64,000 bases of DNA from Lachnospiraceae bacterium A2 (GCA_000403315.2 KE159636.1:1834041-1898040), one strand, 5' to 3'; numbered from the stretch's first letter, positions 34,088-42,708 are shown. Program-made: numbers and translations. Notes: generated by a model not told the origin, from the sequence alone.

Positions 34088-34828
34088 ATGGAAATACTCG
34101 TATGTGACAGCAATCAGGAAACATGCAGGAGGCTGGAAGATGCTATTTTGGCATATGCTTCTGGAAAAGACATTGTAATTGGCGTGGGCGTTTTTTATTC
34201 CGAGGATGCATTGAGGGAGCATCTTGCCCAAGGAGGCGCCCCGGACCTTCTGTTTTTGGAGGCAGGGCGGCAGAGCAGGGAAGATGATGGGATAGGAAGT
34301 TTGATACGGGAGGGGTTAAGGAATGAACATATGCTCCTTGTATATTTGCTATCGGACTGGAAGGATGTGTCTTGGGCAGCTTGGAACCGCCCCTTTCATT
34401 TCCTGAAAAAGCCTTTGGGGCAAAAGGATATTTTTAAGCTGATGGACAAAGCCTTGCAGCTTTGGCACAGTTCAGACTTCTACCTTGAATTTCACGACAA
34501 GAGGTCTTGGAATTGGGTCCCTTACCGGGATATCCTGTACCTCCAAAGCGAGGGGAAGAAAATCAATGTAATCATGCGTGACGGGATAAAGTCCTTTTAT
34601 GGGAAACTAAGCGAGTGTAAGGTGCAGGCGGATTATTTCCTGAACATCCACAAGTCCTGCATAGTGAACTGCCATTACATCGCAGAGTATGTCCGGGAGG
34701 AAATCAAGATGGTAAACGGGCATGTGCTCAGCATCAGCAAGGCAAACCGGGCTAAGGTAAGGGAGAAAATCATGCAGATAGACCGGAACCATCCCAATTG
34801 GGGGTGGAGGACTTTGGGGCGGAATTAA
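34088..34828 (+). CDS. LytTR-family response regulator, atypical receiver
   Basis: A 246-residue regulator. The receiver-like domain (1-120) keeps the fold (MEILVCDSNQETCRRLEDAI, FHFLKKPLGQKDI with the conserved Lys-Pro). The phospho-acceptor strand reads DLLFLEAGRQ: Glu stands where Asp is expected (compare LFLDIEM). Glu can mimic phospho-Asp, so it may be active without a kinase, and none is encoded nearby. The LytTR DNA-binding domain (about 130-240) has VPYRDILYLQSEGKKINVIM, FYGKLSECKVQADYFLNIHKSCIVN and a final VNGHVLSISKANRAKVREK. It precedes the lipoprotein/ABC cluster and is its likely regulator. The stop codon lies inside a strong terminator. Confidence 0.85.
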   Translation: MEILVCDSNQETCRRLEDAILAYASGKDIVIGVGVFYSEDALREHLAQGGAPDLLFLEAGRQSREDDGIGSLIREGLRNEHMLLVYLLSDWKDVSWAAWNRPFHFLKKPLGQKDIFKLMDKALQLWHSSDFYLEFHDKRSWNWVPYRDILYLQSEGKKINVIMRDGIKSFYGKLSECKVQADYFLNIHKSCIVNCHYIAEYVREEIKMVNGHVLSISKANRAKVREKIMQIDRNHPNWGWRTLGRN

Positions 34829-34841
34829 CCGCCCCTTTTTT
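34816..34841 (+). terminator. Terminator overlapping the LytTR stop codon
   Basis: GGGGCGG (34816-34822) and CCGCCCC (34829-34835) pair over a six-base loop holding the TAA, followed by six T. The regulator is thus transcribed apart from the cluster behind it. Confidence 0.85.
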
Positions 34842-34966
34842 CGGTTCATTGATAAAAAAATATGAAAATTTTAGGATTGGAATTTTGTTTTCTAATAGTA
34901 TAGGACTTATTTCCTAATAAAAGAAAAATAGAAGAAATAAGGAAAATTTTTTGCATAAAAAAGTCT

Positions 34967-35031
34967 AATTTTACCAAAATCATGGGCGATTTTTGGAATT
35001 TTCCTAAAATCGTGGAAAAATATGGTAGAAT
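34967..35031 (+). promoter_or_regulatory. Candidate LytTR sites and -10 box ahead of the secreted protein
   Basis: Two 19-base direct repeats, AATTTTACCAAAATCATGG (34967) and AATTTTCCTAAAATCGTGG (34997), lie 30 bp apart and differ at three positions. The second covers the -35 region of a promoter with TAGAAT at 35026-35031 and no -35 consensus. That arrangement fits activation by a DNA-bending LytTR protein; assignment is inference. Confidence 0.5.
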
Positions 35032-35059
35032 AGGGATATCAAGTTGAGAGGGAGGTAAT

Positions 35060-35185
35060 GTGTATGAGGGTGAGATAAGTTACGCTGAATGGGCGGGGAT
35101 GGTTCTGGAAAGCAGTAGGGAAGGCATAGGGAGGAGCTGGCTGCTTTTAAGTATCGGGCTTCACCGCCGAAAAAGGAGAGAATGA
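35060..35185 (+). CDS. Possible 41-residue leader peptide
   Basis: From GTG 35060, four bases after GGAGG, a frame of 41 codons runs to TGA 35183. It reads MYEGEISYAEWAGMVLESSR and then EGIGRSWLLLSIGLHRRKRRE. Its stop overlaps a four-codon mini-frame ATGAAGTGCTAA (35182-35193) that has its own AAAGGAGAG. It could be a small protein, a leader peptide that controls the next gene, or chance. No family recognised. Confidence 0.3.
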   Translation: MYEGEISYAEWAGMVLESSREGIGRSWLLLSIGLHRRKRRE

Positions 35186-35223
35186 AGTGCTAAGGGAATT
35201 TCAAGGAGAAGGAGGAAAATGTT

Positions 35224-35607
35224 ATGATGAAACAGAGGGTTAAGAGGATGTTGTGTGCGTTGGCAGTAGGGGCTTGTGTGTGCGGGACGACGTTGCCGGT
35301 TTTTGCAGGCAGAATCCACTTTGATATTACGGTGCCAGGAGATACTGTTTCGAAAAGAGAAACAAAAAATAACAGCTTACAGAATTTTAAAGTTGAAGGA
35401 ACAGAATTTCATCAAAACGCGGTGCTAAGTTGTGAATCTATAAAAATAGGTGATGATTCTGTTAGAACAGGCGTAGTGGGAATTAGCCCTGGGGATCGTG
35501 TTAAAACTGCTAAATATAATTCAACTGTTAAGAATGGGCAAGTTTTTTATATGGCAACTTCTGCACAGGTGAGTGGGCTGCATGTGTGTGGGTATTATAC
35601 CCCCTAA
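35224..35607 (+). CDS. Small secreted protein of unknown function
   Basis: A 127-residue protein with a signal peptide (basic MMKQRVKRM, hydrophobic LCALAVGACVCGTTL, cleavage expected after VFAG near residue 29). The mature part of about 98 residues looks beta-rich and contains two Cys (LSCESI and LHVCGYY) that could form a disulfide. There is no anchor or membrane segment, so it should be released or held by partners. An excellent AAGGAGGAAA site and a probable regulated promoter suggest strong expression. It is the first main gene of the lipoprotein/ABC cluster and a candidate effector or substrate of it. It may be a bacteriocin-like protein, but no known bacteriocin family is recognisable. 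Confidence 0.75.
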   Translation: MMKQRVKRMLCALAVGACVCGTTLPVFAGRIHFDITVPGDTVSKRETKNNSLQNFKVEGTEFHQNAVLSCESIKIGDDSVRTGVVGISPGDRVKTAKYNSTVKNGQVFYMATSAQVSGLHVCGYYTP

Positions 35608-35639
35608 TTTCTATATAAGTGGCTAATAAAAGGATAGGG

Positions 35640-35676
35640 CTGGCTAAAGGTGCATGGGTAGTGCACCTTTAGCCAG
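35640..35676 (+). promoter_or_regulatory. Perfect 15-bp hairpin between secreted protein and lipoprotein genes
   Basis: CTGGCTAAAGGTGCA pairs with TGCACCTTTAGCCAG over a seven-base loop, without a T run, ending four bases before the next AGGAGGG. It may protect the upstream mRNA and lower expression of the genes behind, or affect translation of the first lipoprotein. Confidence 0.7.
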
Positions 35677-35690
35677 ATTAAGGAGGGCAG

Positions 35691-36890
35691 ATGGAATTGA
35701 AAATGTTTGCTGTGTTTTTGCTGATAGTTGTATTGTTTGCTGGATGTGGAAAAAAGAACAATGAAATTCAGGGAGATAATAGAAAAGCAGAAGCTGGGAT
35801 GGAGTTTGGTACGGAACAGAAAGCAGAAACAGAACTGGATATAGGGACAGATGAAACAGAAGGGGAGAAAGGGACAGGAAAAGAAGGGACAGAGCCAAAA
35901 CCAGACGAGGAACCGGAATCCCCAGCCAACTATCAACGGGAATCTGAATCAGGGAAGGTAAAGTTTGACTGTAAGGTGGAAACCCCAGATTCTTTTAGGA
36001 AGGATAATATTTGTAGATTCCGTGTGTCTGGGATATGCAATGGAGATACGCAGAGCATACTGTTAAAATATGTGGAAGGGAAAGAAATTACAGAGAAAAT
36101 CGAGGAAAAAGCACAAAATGGGGTACAGGACATGGCCTATTGTATCATGGCAGATGGGACGGTAATCAACATAGACGAAAGCGGATATTATTTTTCCAGT
36201 AAAAATGGTACTTATTACCACAACGCAAGGGCAATGGATGCTGACTATCAAGAGGAATACAGAAAAGGGCATGTGTCCTTCGCAAGTGGTGAAGATGCTA
36301 TTAGGGCTGTGCGGCAAGAACTGGATGAGATAGGTTTCTCAGAATTTGAATTCCAGCTAGTGGCTTATCCAGCCAGCCATGAAGTAATGCAGAAGGTAGA
36401 AGCGGAAGTTTATGCAGATGAGGCGGGGCCGTCGCAAAAGAAAGGTACATGGACGCAGAAGGATGATGTTTATGTGGTCTATGGGTTCCAAACGCAGGAT
36501 ACTATCCCGATTTTCCACCGATGGATGACGGTATTCCGGTCAATGGCTTATGATAATGTGGACAATGCATCTGTACAGGCAGTCTATTCCAGCAGGGGGA
36601 TAGAATTTTTAATGGCGCAGCCTATCTATTATTTGGAAGACACAGGGGAAACCCTCACCCTCAAGGAATTTGAAGAAATTGCAGGGATTGTGGAGGCGAA
36701 ATTTGAAAACATCCTGAATGAATCCACGTATGTGGTGAACCGTGCGAAGCTGTTCCAGATGGTACGCCTGAATGAAAACCAGGAATACGCCGCAGAGCCA
36801 ATCTGGTATTTTGAGGTAACAGAGGATGGTATCAGCAAATCCGTTACATTGGTGGATGCAGTGACAGGGAAAGAAATTTTTTTAAAGTAG
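35691..36890 (+). CDS. Lipoprotein A1 of the lipoprotein/ABC cluster
   Basis: A 399-residue lipoprotein: signal peptide MELKMFAVFLLIVVLFAGC with lipobox FAGC, an acidic, low-complexity linker (about 22-80) ending PDEEPESPANYQRESESGKV, then a folded outer domain of about 320 residues. Motifs shared with A2 and A3 include VKFDCKVETPD, NVDNASVQAVYSSRGIEFL, LKEFEEIAGIVEAKFENIL and the end PIWYFEVTEDGISKSVTLVD, a beta hairpin like those closing PepSY/YycI-type domains. I know no function for the family. Being lipid-anchored outside the cell next to ABC permeases, it could be an immunity or ligand-binding protein. Confidence 0.8.
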   Translation: MELKMFAVFLLIVVLFAGCGKKNNEIQGDNRKAEAGMEFGTEQKAETELDIGTDETEGEKGTGKEGTEPKPDEEPESPANYQRESESGKVKFDCKVETPDSFRKDNICRFRVSGICNGDTQSILLKYVEGKEITEKIEEKAQNGVQDMAYCIMADGTVINIDESGYYFSSKNGTYYHNARAMDADYQEEYRKGHVSFASGEDAIRAVRQELDEIGFSEFEFQLVAYPASHEVMQKVEAEVYADEAGPSQKKGTWTQKDDVYVVYGFQTQDTIPIFHRWMTVFRSMAYDNVDNASVQAVYSSRGIEFLMAQPIYYLEDTGETLTLKEFEEIAGIVEAKFENILNESTYVVNRAKLFQMVRLNENQEYAAEPIWYFEVTEDGISKSVTLVDAVTGKEIFLK

Positions 36891-36967
36891 GCAGGAAAAA
36901 TACTCCAGTAATCTTATTTGTTTTTTGGTAGGCATAAGGCGGCTATGGAGAGGGTAGGGGAAAACGG

Positions 36968-38203
36968 ATGAAAATGAAAATGTTTGTTGCGGTTCTGCTG
37001 ATGGTTGTATTGTCTGCTGGATGCGGGAAAAAGAATGGCGAGATTCAGGAAAGCAGCAGAAAAACAGAAGCAGGGGCAGGTACAGAACCAGAAACGGAAA
37101 AAGAACTGGAAACAGGGACAGATGGTACAGAGGATGGGCAAGCCACAGAAAAAACAGAAACTGGCTCAAAACAGGGAACAGGAACAGGGCAGGAAGCAGG
37201 AACCGAGCCAAAACCAGACGAGGAACCAGAATCCCCAGCCAACTATCAGCGGGAATCTGAATCAGGTAAGGTGAAGTTTGACTGCAAGGTGGAAACCCCA
37301 GATTCCTTCACAGGGGATAATGTCCATAAATACCTTGTATCCGGGGAATGCACTGGCGATGATAAGAGTATATTGTCGAGATACGTGGAAGGGAAAGAAA
37401 TTTCAGAACAATTTGAAGAAGAAGCACATAATGGGATTCCAAAAGCGACCCATTATAATATGGCAGATGGGGCAGTAATTAATATAGGGGGAGGTGGTTT
37501 TAATTTTGGAAGTGGAAATTTTGCCTATTATTCTGGTGGAAGGGCGCTGGATTCTGACTATCAGGAAGAATATAGCAAGGGGCAAGTATCTTTTGCCAGT
37601 GAAGAAGAAGCCATTAAGGCTGTAGAACAGGAGTTGGCGGAAACAGGATTTTCCGAGTTTGAGTTCCAGTTTGTGGTTTATCCGGCCAACCATGAAATTA
37701 TGAAAAAGATAGAAGCAGAAATTTATACAAGTGAGGAGGACCAATCGCAAAAAAAGGAAGCATGGACACAGGAAGATGACGCTTATGTGGTTTATGGGTT
37801 CCAAGCACAGGATAACATCCCAATTTTCCACCGATGGATGACTGTATTCCGGTCAATGGCCTATGATAATGTAGACAATGCGTCCGTGCAGGCAGTCTAT
37901 TCCAGCAGGGGAATAGAATTCTTGATGGCATGGCCTATCTATTATCTGGAAGATACAGGGGAAGCCCTCACCCTCAAGGAATTTGAAGAAATTGCAGGGA
38001 CTGTAGAAGCAAAATTCGAAAATATCCTGAATGAATCCACCTATGAAGTAACCCGCGCAAAACTGTTCCAGATGGTACGGCTGAATGAAAACCAGGAATA
38101 CGCCGCAGAGCCAATCTGGTATTTCGAGGTAGTAGAGGATGGTATCAGCAAATCCGTTACATTGGTGGATGCAGTGACAGGGAAAGAAATTGTTTTGAAA
38201 TAG
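36968..38203 (+). CDS. Lipoprotein A2 of the lipoprotein/ABC cluster
   Basis: A 411-residue paralogue of A1 with lipobox SAGC and a longer Glu/Thr/Gly-rich linker (about 22-100). From residue about 275 on it is nearly the same as A1 (for example IPIFHRWMTVFRSMAYDNVD and RAKLFQMVRLNENQEYAAEP), while the central part (about 140-220) is clearly different: A2 has NIGGGGFNFGSGNFAYYSGG where A1 has NIDESGYYFSSKNGTYYHNA. A conserved carboxy half with a variable middle suggests recognition of different ligands. It sits 17 bp ahead of permease B1. Confidence 0.8.
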   Translation: MKMKMFVAVLLMVVLSAGCGKKNGEIQESSRKTEAGAGTEPETEKELETGTDGTEDGQATEKTETGSKQGTGTGQEAGTEPKPDEEPESPANYQRESESGKVKFDCKVETPDSFTGDNVHKYLVSGECTGDDKSILSRYVEGKEISEQFEEEAHNGIPKATHYNMADGAVINIGGGGFNFGSGNFAYYSGGRALDSDYQEEYSKGQVSFASEEEAIKAVEQELAETGFSEFEFQFVVYPANHEIMKKIEAEIYTSEEDQSQKKEAWTQEDDAYVVYGFQAQDNIPIFHRWMTVFRSMAYDNVDNASVQAVYSSRGIEFLMAWPIYYLEDTGEALTLKEFEEIAGTVEAKFENILNESTYEVTRAKLFQMVRLNENQEYAAEPIWYFEVVEDGISKSVTLVDAVTGKEIVLK

Positions 38204-38219
38204 GAAGGGGTGGCACTGG

Positions 38220-38969
38220 ATGAAACGCCATTATTTTTTGGCAGACCTGAGAAGGCTGTGGAAAGGCTATGAGGTATATGCAGCTATCCTTGGGGTGGCA
38301 GCCACGTTGTTTTTTTCCATGGAAAGCAGGGAACTTAAAAATGGGAATGTGATGTTCTCTTATTTCTATGCAACGGAAATGTCAGGTTTTATGATAGCCT
38401 ATGTATTCTGTGCATTCCCATACGCTGCTTCTCTGTGTGAGGATTTGGAACATAAGTATGTGCGCTACCAGACCGTCCGGGGAAGCCTGAAGCGGTATGT
38501 GGCGTCCAAGGTGGGCGTGGTTTACCTGTCCTCCGTGCTGGCTATGGTGCTGGGGAGTATGCTGTTCGTGGCTTATTGCCGCACGCAGGGGCCATGGGTC
38601 AATGAGGAGGATATCGGGCCATATGTAAACGGGGTGTATGAAAGCCTGGTGGAAAGCGGGCATTATGGATGGTACTGTGCATTTTATGCCTTGCAGCTAG
38701 GGTTTTTGGCGGCAATTCTTTCCGTCCTGTCTGCATTTTTCTCCCTTTATATTACCAACAAGGTCACGGTGTTCATCCTGCCAGTGGTGATCTACAAGGT
38801 AGTGCTGGACAAAACCGGCCCTGGGATGTACACCGTGCTTGTGTTCCGTGCATACAATAAGCCCTTTGAGGAGGAGTGGCAGTGCCTGCTGTTTGTCTTT
38901 GCAGTCAGCGCGGTGCTTGTGGCTGCCCTTGCATGGGGGATTTTCAGGAAATTAAAGGCGAGGATGTAA
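38220..38969 (+). CDS. ABC-2-type permease B1
   Basis: A 249-residue membrane protein with about six helices (near residues 19-35, 55-75, 103-123, 150-185, 190-208 and 220-240). The cytoplasmic loop CEDLEHKYVRYQTVRGSLKRYVASK has the charged, coupling-helix look of ABC-2 permeases (compare bacteriocin-immunity LanE/LanG proteins). Half of a pair with C1, which begins 10 bp downstream. The paralogue B2 lies at 41083. The ATPase at 42835 is the only one nearby and presumably serves both pairs. Confidence 0.78.
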   Translation: MKRHYFLADLRRLWKGYEVYAAILGVAATLFFSMESRELKNGNVMFSYFYATEMSGFMIAYVFCAFPYAASLCEDLEHKYVRYQTVRGSLKRYVASKVGVVYLSSVLAMVLGSMLFVAYCRTQGPWVNEEDIGPYVNGVYESLVESGHYGWYCAFYALQLGFLAAILSVLSAFFSLYITNKVTVFILPVVIYKVVLDKTGPGMYTVLVFRAYNKPFEEEWQCLLFVFAVSAVLVAALAWGIFRKLKARM

Positions 38970-38979
38970 AGGAGGGCAT

Positions 38980-39840
38980 ATGGGGCAGCTTCGGTATATA
39001 TGGAAAAATTCGGTCTTAAAAATTTTTAATGGCAGGTCCGTGGCCTTTGCACTAATCATGCTTGTGACATGCTCGGATTACTGCAGCCCATTGGGGCGGT
39101 TTATGGATGACGTGGACTACCCGGTTTCTTGGTGCCTGTTCCCGTTTTTCATGGCAAACTATGTGTTTTTAATTTTATTCTGGTTTTTGCTGATTTACAT
39201 AAACTCGGATGTGCCTTTTATGCAGCATGCCAACATGTACCAGGTTATACGGACAGGCAGGCGGCGGTGGGCTGTTGGGCAGGTCGGCGGGATATTCCTG
39301 AGATCATTTGCAGCAGTCCTTTTCACTGCGCTGTGCACCGTCTTGCCGTTGATCCCAAAGATAGAGCTGACGAATGAATGGGGGAAGCTCCTTCGGTCTG
39401 TTGCAGTGACAAATGCAGCGTCGGCATATGGGCTGGATATTCCTATATTTTATGAGATATTCAGTGAGTATACGCCGCTGCAGCTTATGGCTCTCTGTGT
39501 CCTGTTGTGCACTTTTATTTCTGGTTTTCTGGGGACGCTGATGTTTTTAATCAGCCTGTATTCCAACAAGGTGCTGGCGGTGGCAGGGGCTTTGGCAATG
39601 GCTATCCTTTTGTTTTTTGTCATAAATTCCCATCCCATGAACCGGTATAAGCTGGCATTTTTCGTGCCTTCCATCTGGGCGCAGGTAGCCCAGATAGCAA
39701 CGCCCAATTTAGGGTATTACTGGCTGCCGTCCGTGCCGTATATGTTCGGTTTCCTTACAGTGGGCACAGGGCTTATGGTGGCTTTTATTTTACATAAAGT
39801 AAAGCGGGTGGAATTTAACTGGGAAAATGATGATGTGTAA
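38980..39840 (+). CDS. ABC-2-type permease C1
   Basis: A 286-residue membrane protein with about six or seven helices. The segment MQHANMYQVIRTGRRRWAVGQ after the second helix is the expected coupling loop, followed by IFLRSFAAVLFTALCTVLP. Further helices lie near 170-195, 200-217 and 255-275, and the tail HKVKRVEFNWENDDV is charged. With B1 it probably makes a heterodimeric membrane channel. Its last 130 bases (39716-39845, passing the stop) match those of C2 at 129 positions, far above the rest of the gene. Confidence 0.78.
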   Translation: MGQLRYIWKNSVLKIFNGRSVAFALIMLVTCSDYCSPLGRFMDDVDYPVSWCLFPFFMANYVFLILFWFLLIYINSDVPFMQHANMYQVIRTGRRRWAVGQVGGIFLRSFAAVLFTALCTVLPLIPKIELTNEWGKLLRSVAVTNAASAYGLDIPIFYEIFSEYTPLQLMALCVLLCTFISGFLGTLMFLISLYSNKVLAVAGALAMAILLFFVINSHPMNRYKLAFFVPSIWAQVAQIATPNLGYYWLPSVPYMFGFLTVGTGLMVAFILHKVKRVEFNWENDDV

Positions 39841-39885
39841 AGGCAAGGCCGCAGGCATCGCAAGGATTGGGGAAGGAGAAGCCAG

Positions 39886-41067
39886 ATGAAATACAAATTA
39901 TTTGTTTTGTTCGTGTTGGCTGCATTGCTGTACACTGGGTGTGGGAAAGAAAACGATGGGATTCAGGAGGAAAGAGGAAGGCCAGAAAAACCTGAAATAC
40001 AAATGGGCCAGGAAGCAGAAGCGGATAAGGGAACAGGGGGAAGGCAAGAAGCGGAACCAGAACCAAAGCCAGAAGGACCAGAACCCACAGCTAATTATAA
40101 AAGGGAATCTGAATCAGGGAAAGTGAAATTTGACTGCAAAATAGAAACACCTGATTATTCTGCTATGAAAAATAATGTCCATAAATTTCTTTTAACAGGG
40201 AAATATTATGGAGATGAAAAAAGCATGTTTTCGAAATATGTGGAAGGAAAAGAGATTTCAGAGAAACATGAAAGTACAGGGGGAGAGGGTGTGCCAGATT
40301 CCGTATTTTATATAATGGAAGATGGGACAGCAGTTGATATAGGCGCTGGATTCACGTATGGCACTGGAGTTTCAAAACATTATTCTTATATAGGGGTGCT
40401 AAATTCAGAAAACCAGGAAGAATATAGTTCTTATAGTTCAGGTAAGGTTTCTTTTGTAAGTGAAGAAGAAGCCATTGAGGCTGTGAAGAAGGAAATGGAT
40501 GAGATTGGGTTTTCGGAGTTTGAAATCCAGTTTGAAGCATATCCGGTAAGCCATGAGGTTTTGGAGGATATGGAGAATCTGTATATAGAAGAAGGAAGCC
40601 TGAGAGAAGAAAAGAAAAAGGATGCATGGACACAGGAAGATGACGCTTATGCAGTATATGGGTATCAGGCAAAGGGTACATTGCCTGTCATGCACCAATG
40701 GATGAGCCTTTATGGGACAATGGGGTTTTATAATGTGGATAATGCGCCGGTATCAGCTATTTATTCCAGCAGGGGAATAGAAATGTTATTTGTGAACCAT
40801 ATGTATTATTTCGAAGATACAAGGGAAACAGTTGCATTAAAAGAATTTGATGAAATTGCAGGGGTCGTGGAAGAAAAGTTTGAGAGCATCCTAAATGATG
40901 CCAGTTATGTTGTGGACCGGGCAAAGCTATTCCAAATGGTGCGCCTGAATGAAAAACAGGAATACGTGGCAGACCCAGTCTGGTATTTTGAGGTTGCGGA
41001 GAATGGGGAAAGCAGGTCCGTTACCCTGGTAGATGCAGCCACAGGGAAAGAAATATATATGGAATAA
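39886..41067 (+). CDS. Lipoprotein A3 of the lipoprotein/ABC cluster
   Basis: A 393-residue paralogue of A1 and A2, lipobox YTGC, shorter acidic linker (about 22-68). It shares VKFDCKIETPD, NVDNAPVSAIYSSRGIEML and RAKLFQMVRLNEKQEYVADP but is the most diverged of the three. The variable middle reads DIGAGFTYGTGVSKHYSYIG and contains an Tyr/Ser-rich EEYSSYSSGKV. It heads the second lipoprotein-permease-permease unit and lies 15 bp ahead of B2. Confidence 0.8.
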   Translation: MKYKLFVLFVLAALLYTGCGKENDGIQEERGRPEKPEIQMGQEAEADKGTGGRQEAEPEPKPEGPEPTANYKRESESGKVKFDCKIETPDYSAMKNNVHKFLLTGKYYGDEKSMFSKYVEGKEISEKHESTGGEGVPDSVFYIMEDGTAVDIGAGFTYGTGVSKHYSYIGVLNSENQEEYSSYSSGKVSFVSEEEAIEAVKKEMDEIGFSEFEIQFEAYPVSHEVLEDMENLYIEEGSLREEKKKDAWTQEDDAYAVYGYQAKGTLPVMHQWMSLYGTMGFYNVDNAPVSAIYSSRGIEMLFVNHMYYFEDTRETVALKEFDEIAGVVEEKFESILNDASYVVDRAKLFQMVRLNEKQEYVADPVWYFEVAENGESRSVTLVDAATGKEIYME

Positions 41068-41082
41068 ATAGGAGGGCTGTTC

Positions 41083-41838
41083 ATGAGGAGCCATTATTTT
41101 TTGACAGATATCAGGCGGCTATGGAAAAGCTATGAAGTATATGCAGCAATCCTTGGGGTAGCAGCTTCCCTATTTTTTTCCATGGAAAGTATGGAACTTA
41201 AGAATGGGAATGTGCTGTTTACCTATGTATTTGCAACGGAACTGTCAGGGGTCATGATAGCCTATGTGTTCTGCGCAATCCCATATGCAGCTTCCATATG
41301 TGAAGATTTGGAGCATAAATATGTGCGTTACCAGACAATAAGGGGAGGGCTGAAAAGATATGTGGCTTCCAAGGTGTGCGTGGTTTATTTGACGTCCGTG
41401 CTGGTAATGGTATGTGGAAGCCTGCTGTTTGTATTTCTTTGCCGCATACAGGGGCCATGGGTAAGTGAAGGCTTATATGATTTGGGCCCCAGCTTAGCCG
41501 GGGTGTATGCAGGGCTGATAAAAAGCGGGCATTATGCATGGTACTGTGCTTTCTATGCATTGCAGCTAGGGCTTTTGGCAGGGATTCTTTCTGTCCTGTC
41601 CACTTTGGTTTCCCTCTATATTACCAACCGGGTCATGGTCTTCGCCTTGCCAGTGCTGGCTTACCAGATCCTGCTGGAGAGCGCAGGGCCTGGGATGTAT
41701 TCGGTGTTTATGTTCCGTGCATTTAACAAGCCTTTCCGTGAAGACTGGCAGTGCCTGCTGTTCCTGTCCGCGGTAAGCGCAGGGATTGTGTCTGCCTTGG
41801 CATGGGGGATTTTCAGGAAATTACAGGCAAGGGGGTAA
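41083..41838 (+). CDS. ABC-2-type permease B2
   Basis: A 251-residue paralogue of B1, same six-helix plan and the same coupling loop (CEDLEHKYVRYQTIRGGLKRYVASK). It differs mainly in the outer loop after the third helix (WVSEGLYDLGPSLAGVYAGL against WVNEEDIGPYVNGVYESL). The offset from B1 is 2863 bp, equal within a few bases to the C1-C2 offset, showing duplication of the whole unit. Confidence 0.78.
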   Translation: MRSHYFLTDIRRLWKSYEVYAAILGVAASLFFSMESMELKNGNVLFTYVFATELSGVMIAYVFCAIPYAASICEDLEHKYVRYQTIRGGLKRYVASKVCVVYLTSVLVMVCGSLLFVFLCRIQGPWVSEGLYDLGPSLAGVYAGLIKSGHYAWYCAFYALQLGLLAGILSVLSTLVSLYITNRVMVFALPVLAYQILLESAGPGMYSVFMFRAFNKPFREDWQCLLFLSAVSAGIVSALAWGIFRKLQARG

Positions 41839-41847
41839 GGAAGGCAT

Positions 41848-42708
41848 ATGAAGCAGATTCAGTATATATGGAAAAATGCGGCTTTAAAAATCTGCAATAG
41901 CAGGGCGTTGGCATTTGCCGTCATTATATTTGTAGTATGCAGGGGCTATTGCGGCCCAGTCAACAGGTTTATGGATGCGGCAGACTATCCAGTATCTTGG
42001 TGTGTGTTCCCGTTTTTTATGGGAACGAATTCTTTTTTAATCCTGTTTTGGTTTTTGATGGTATACCTCCACTCGGACGTGCCATTCATGCAGCATGCCA
42101 ATATGTACCAGGTCATACGGGCAGGCAGGGTTGGGTGGGCAGTTGGGCAGGTTGGGGGAATTTTCCTGCGGTCTTTTGCGGCAGTCCTTTTCACGGCTTT
42201 ATGCACCATCCTCCCTTTGCTGCCCAGGATAGAGCTGGCAAATGAGTGGGGAAAGCTGCTCAGGACTGTGGCAATGACAAATGCTGGGACAGAATATGGG
42301 TTTAAGTTTGCAGTGTATTACCAGATTTTCAGCGAATATACGCCTTTGCAGCTTATGGGGATCAGCATCCTTTTGTGCACATTCATTTCTGGTTTTCTGG
42401 GGACGCTGATGTTTTTTATCAGCCTGTATTCCAACAAAGTACTGGGCGTGGCAGGGGCATTGGCAATGGCAATCCTGATGTTTTTTGTTATAAACATGCA
42501 CCCAAAAATACGTTATAAAATGGCATTTTTCGTGCCTTCTGTATGGGCGCAGGTTGCCCGGTCTGCAACCCCGGAACTAGGATATTACTGGCTGCCGTCC
42601 GTGCCGTATATGTTCGGTTTCCTTACAGTGGGCACAGGGCTTATGGTGGCTTTTATCTTACATAAAGTAAAGCGGGTGGAATTTAACTGGGAAAATGATG
42701 ATGTGTAA
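41848..42708 (+). CDS. ABC-2-type permease C2
   Basis: A 286-residue paralogue of C1 with the same coupling loop (MQHANMYQVIRAGRVGWAVGQ) and helix plan. The final 130 bases (42584-42713) differ from those of C1 at one position, whereas the earlier part shows many silent and amino-acid changes; this points to recent recombination between the copies. It is followed by two hairpins (42718-42812), then the ATPase gene. Confidence 0.78.
   Translation: MKQIQYIWKNAALKICNSRALAFAVIIFVVCRGYCGPVNRFMDAADYPVSWCVFPFFMGTNSFLILFWFLMVYLHSDVPFMQHANMYQVIRAGRVGWAVGQVGGIFLRSFAAVLFTALCTILPLLPRIELANEWGKLLRTVAMTNAGTEYGFKFAVYYQIFSEYTPLQLMGISILLCTFISGFLGTLMFFISLYSNKVLGVAGALAMAILMFFVINMHPKIRYKMAFFVPSVWAQVARSATPELGYYWLPSVPYMFGFLTVGTGLMVAFILHKVKRVEFNWENDDV

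Noticed and set aside
35031..35224. Riboswitch in the leader of the secreted-protein gene
   Set aside because: The purine-rich stems (GGCGG with CCGCC, GCAG with CTGC) suggested one, but no known class (c-di-GMP, SAM, guanidine) fits the conserved positions.
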